This document shows positions 5,417 to 6,320 of a stretch of 6,320 nucleotides of DNA, in pieces. Location: NCBI GenBank assembly GCA_022701965.1, contig JAKONL010000532.1, positions 1 to 6,320 of the forward strand, in the 5' to 3' direction. The stretch comes from Burkholderiaceae bacterium (GTDB lineage: Bacteria > Pseudomonadota > Gammaproteobacteria > Burkholderiales > Burkholderiaceae). How positions within the stretch are numbered: the first letter of the stretch is position 1; each line of letters starts with the position of its first letter. The position numbers were made by a program, and so were the translations under genes. Below the pieces are notes generated by a model, which did not search any database, was not told the DNA's origin, and saw only the letters and a program-made list of their open reading frames with translations.

Positions 5417-6304
5417 ATGAAACATTGGTCCCTGTTCGCCATCGCCACCGCCCTGACGGCCCTCCTTGCCGGCGGTTGCTCGACGCTCGACGAGCGCCAG
5501 CGCGAATGGATCTTCCAGCCCAGCGACCGCAGCTGGGGCAACACCGAATCGCAGACCGAGGGCATGGAGCATGTCTGGATCGACTTCAAGTCGTCCGTCA
5601 CCGGCGAGCCGGCGCGCCTGCACGGACTCTGGCTCGGCGGCGAGCCGGAGTCGGTCGACACGCCGGTGCTCCTGTACCTGCACGGCGCGCGCTACAACGT
5701 CGCGGGTTCGGCACCGCGCATGCGCCGCATGCACGAGCTGGGTTTCTCGGTGCTGGCCATCGACTACCGCGGCTTCGGCAAGAGTTCGGCCGGCCTGCCC
5801 TCGGAGCAGACGGCGCGCGAGGACGCCCGTGCCGCCTGGACATGGCTCGCCGCGCGGCATCCCAGGCAGCATCGCTACATCTTCGGCCATTCGCTCGGTG
5901 GGGCGATCGGCATCGATCTGGCGTCGAACGTCAAGGACGAGAGCGGCGTCATCGTCGAGAGCACCTTCACGTCGATCGCCGACGTGGCGAGCAGCTTCAA
6001 ATGGGGCTGGCTGCCGTTCGGGCCGTTCATCACGCAGCGCTTCGAGGCGATCACCAAGGTCAAGAGCATCGGGTCGCCGCTGCTCGTGGTGCATGGCACG
6101 GCCGACAGCCTCATCAATCCGACGCTGGGCCGCAAGCTCTACGAAGCGGCCGTCGTGCCGAAGATGTTCGTGCTGGTCGAGGGCGGCTCGCACCACAACA
6201 CGAACTCGGTCGGCGCGACGCAGTACAAGGCCGCGCTGAACCAGCTGTTCCAGATGAAGCCCGCCACGCAGCAGGCTTCCGGCGATACCGGCCACGCGAT
6301 CTGA
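5417..6304 (+). CDS. Predicted lipoprotein, alpha/beta-hydrolase fold (Bem46/ABHD13-like serine hydrolase)
   Basis: The 295-residue protein begins with a signal peptide (hydrophobic 5-18) ending in LLAGGC with probable lipidated C21; the -3 residue is alanine rather than the usual leucine, so lipidation is likely but not certain. Serine at +2 suggests the outer membrane. The hydrolase domain (about 50-280) shows an oxyanion-hole segment LYLHGARYN (86-94), AIDYRGFGKS (114-123), the nucleophile elbow GHSLG (157-161, S159), VVHGTAD with acid D230, and a histidine in GGSHHN (H259 or H260). The order and spacing match Bem46/ABHD13-type hydrolases. The substrate cannot be predicted; esterase, thioesterase or acyl-transfer activity are all possible. 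The ATG at 5417 has no recognisable Shine-Dalgarno but gives a complete signal peptide. It lies 166 bp after mutL, in the place where miaA often follows mutL in related bacteria. The C-terminal tail (about 281-295) is polar and non-conserved. Confidence 0.88.
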   Translation: MKHWSLFAIATALTALLAGGCSTLDERQREWIFQPSDRSWGNTESQTEGMEHVWIDFKSSVTGEPARLHGLWLGGEPESVDTPVLLYLHGARYNVAGSAPRMRRMHELGFSVLAIDYRGFGKSSAGLPSEQTAREDARAAWTWLAARHPRQHRYIFGHSLGGAIGIDLASNVKDESGVIVESTFTSIADVASSFKWGWLPFGPFITQRFEAITKVKSIGSPLLVVHGTADSLINPTLGRKLYEAAVVPKMFVLVEGGSHHNTNSVGATQYKAALNQLFQMKPATQQASGDTGHAI

Positions 6305-6320
6305 AACACGCCGCGAGACG

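Noticed and set aside
5318..6295. Open frame of 325 codons on the minus strand opposite the hydrolase
   Set aside because: The plus-strand frame has a signal peptide and complete hydrolase motifs; the antisense product shows no family features.
1..6320. CRISPR arrays, tRNA or rRNA genes, insertion sequences, attachment sites
   Set aside because: No repeated spacer pattern, cloverleaf-like sequence, transposase frame or terminal repeats were seen by reading; gaps are short and mostly explained.

Overview
The window is a high-GC chromosomal segment of ordinary bacterial housekeeping type, with dense coding and strong G/C bias at third codon positions. The gene content and order (queG start, tsaE, amiC, then mutL nearby), the DMHAAHER-type MutL nuclease motif and the start-proximal -10 boxes suggest a betaproteobacterium, probably Burkholderiales. 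This taxonomic call is inference from gene content; no rRNA or other marker is present.

Layout: (1) 1-105, minus strand: the first 35 codons of queG (epoxyqueuosine reductase). (2) 91-606, plus: tsaE, the ATPase of the t6A37 tRNA-modification system, overlapping queG head to head. (3) 603-2126, plus: an amiC-type Tat-exported N-acetylmuramoyl-L-alanine amidase, translationally coupled to tsaE by an ATGA overlap. (4) 2277-2537, plus: a small glycine-zipper lipoprotein with its own Shine-Dalgarno and a strong intrinsic terminator. (5) 2620-3276, minus: a DedA-family membrane protein converging on that terminator. (6) 3352-5250, plus: mutL, divergent from dedA across a 75-bp gap. (7) 5251-5416: a non-coding gap with an AT-rich island containing nested inverted repeats. 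(8) 5417-6304, plus: a predicted lipoprotein of the alpha/beta-hydrolase fold.

Functional themes: queG and tsaE both modify tRNA anticodon loops (Q34 and t6A37). amiC cleaves septal peptidoglycan for daughter-cell separation. DedA proteins are membrane transporters linked to lipid-carrier recycling, and in E. coli two of them are needed for efficient Tat export of AmiA and AmiC. MutL is the endonuclease-bearing kind found in bacteria without MutH.

The most notable observation is that queG, dedA and mutL each have a good -10 hexamer ending only 6-7 nt before the preferred start codon, which predicts leaderless mRNAs. The other point worth a look is the AT-rich palindromic island upstream of the hydrolase. 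I found no CRISPR, mobile element, RNA gene or evident new multi-gene system; the window looks like conserved core genome with two less standard genes (lipoprotein and hydrolase).
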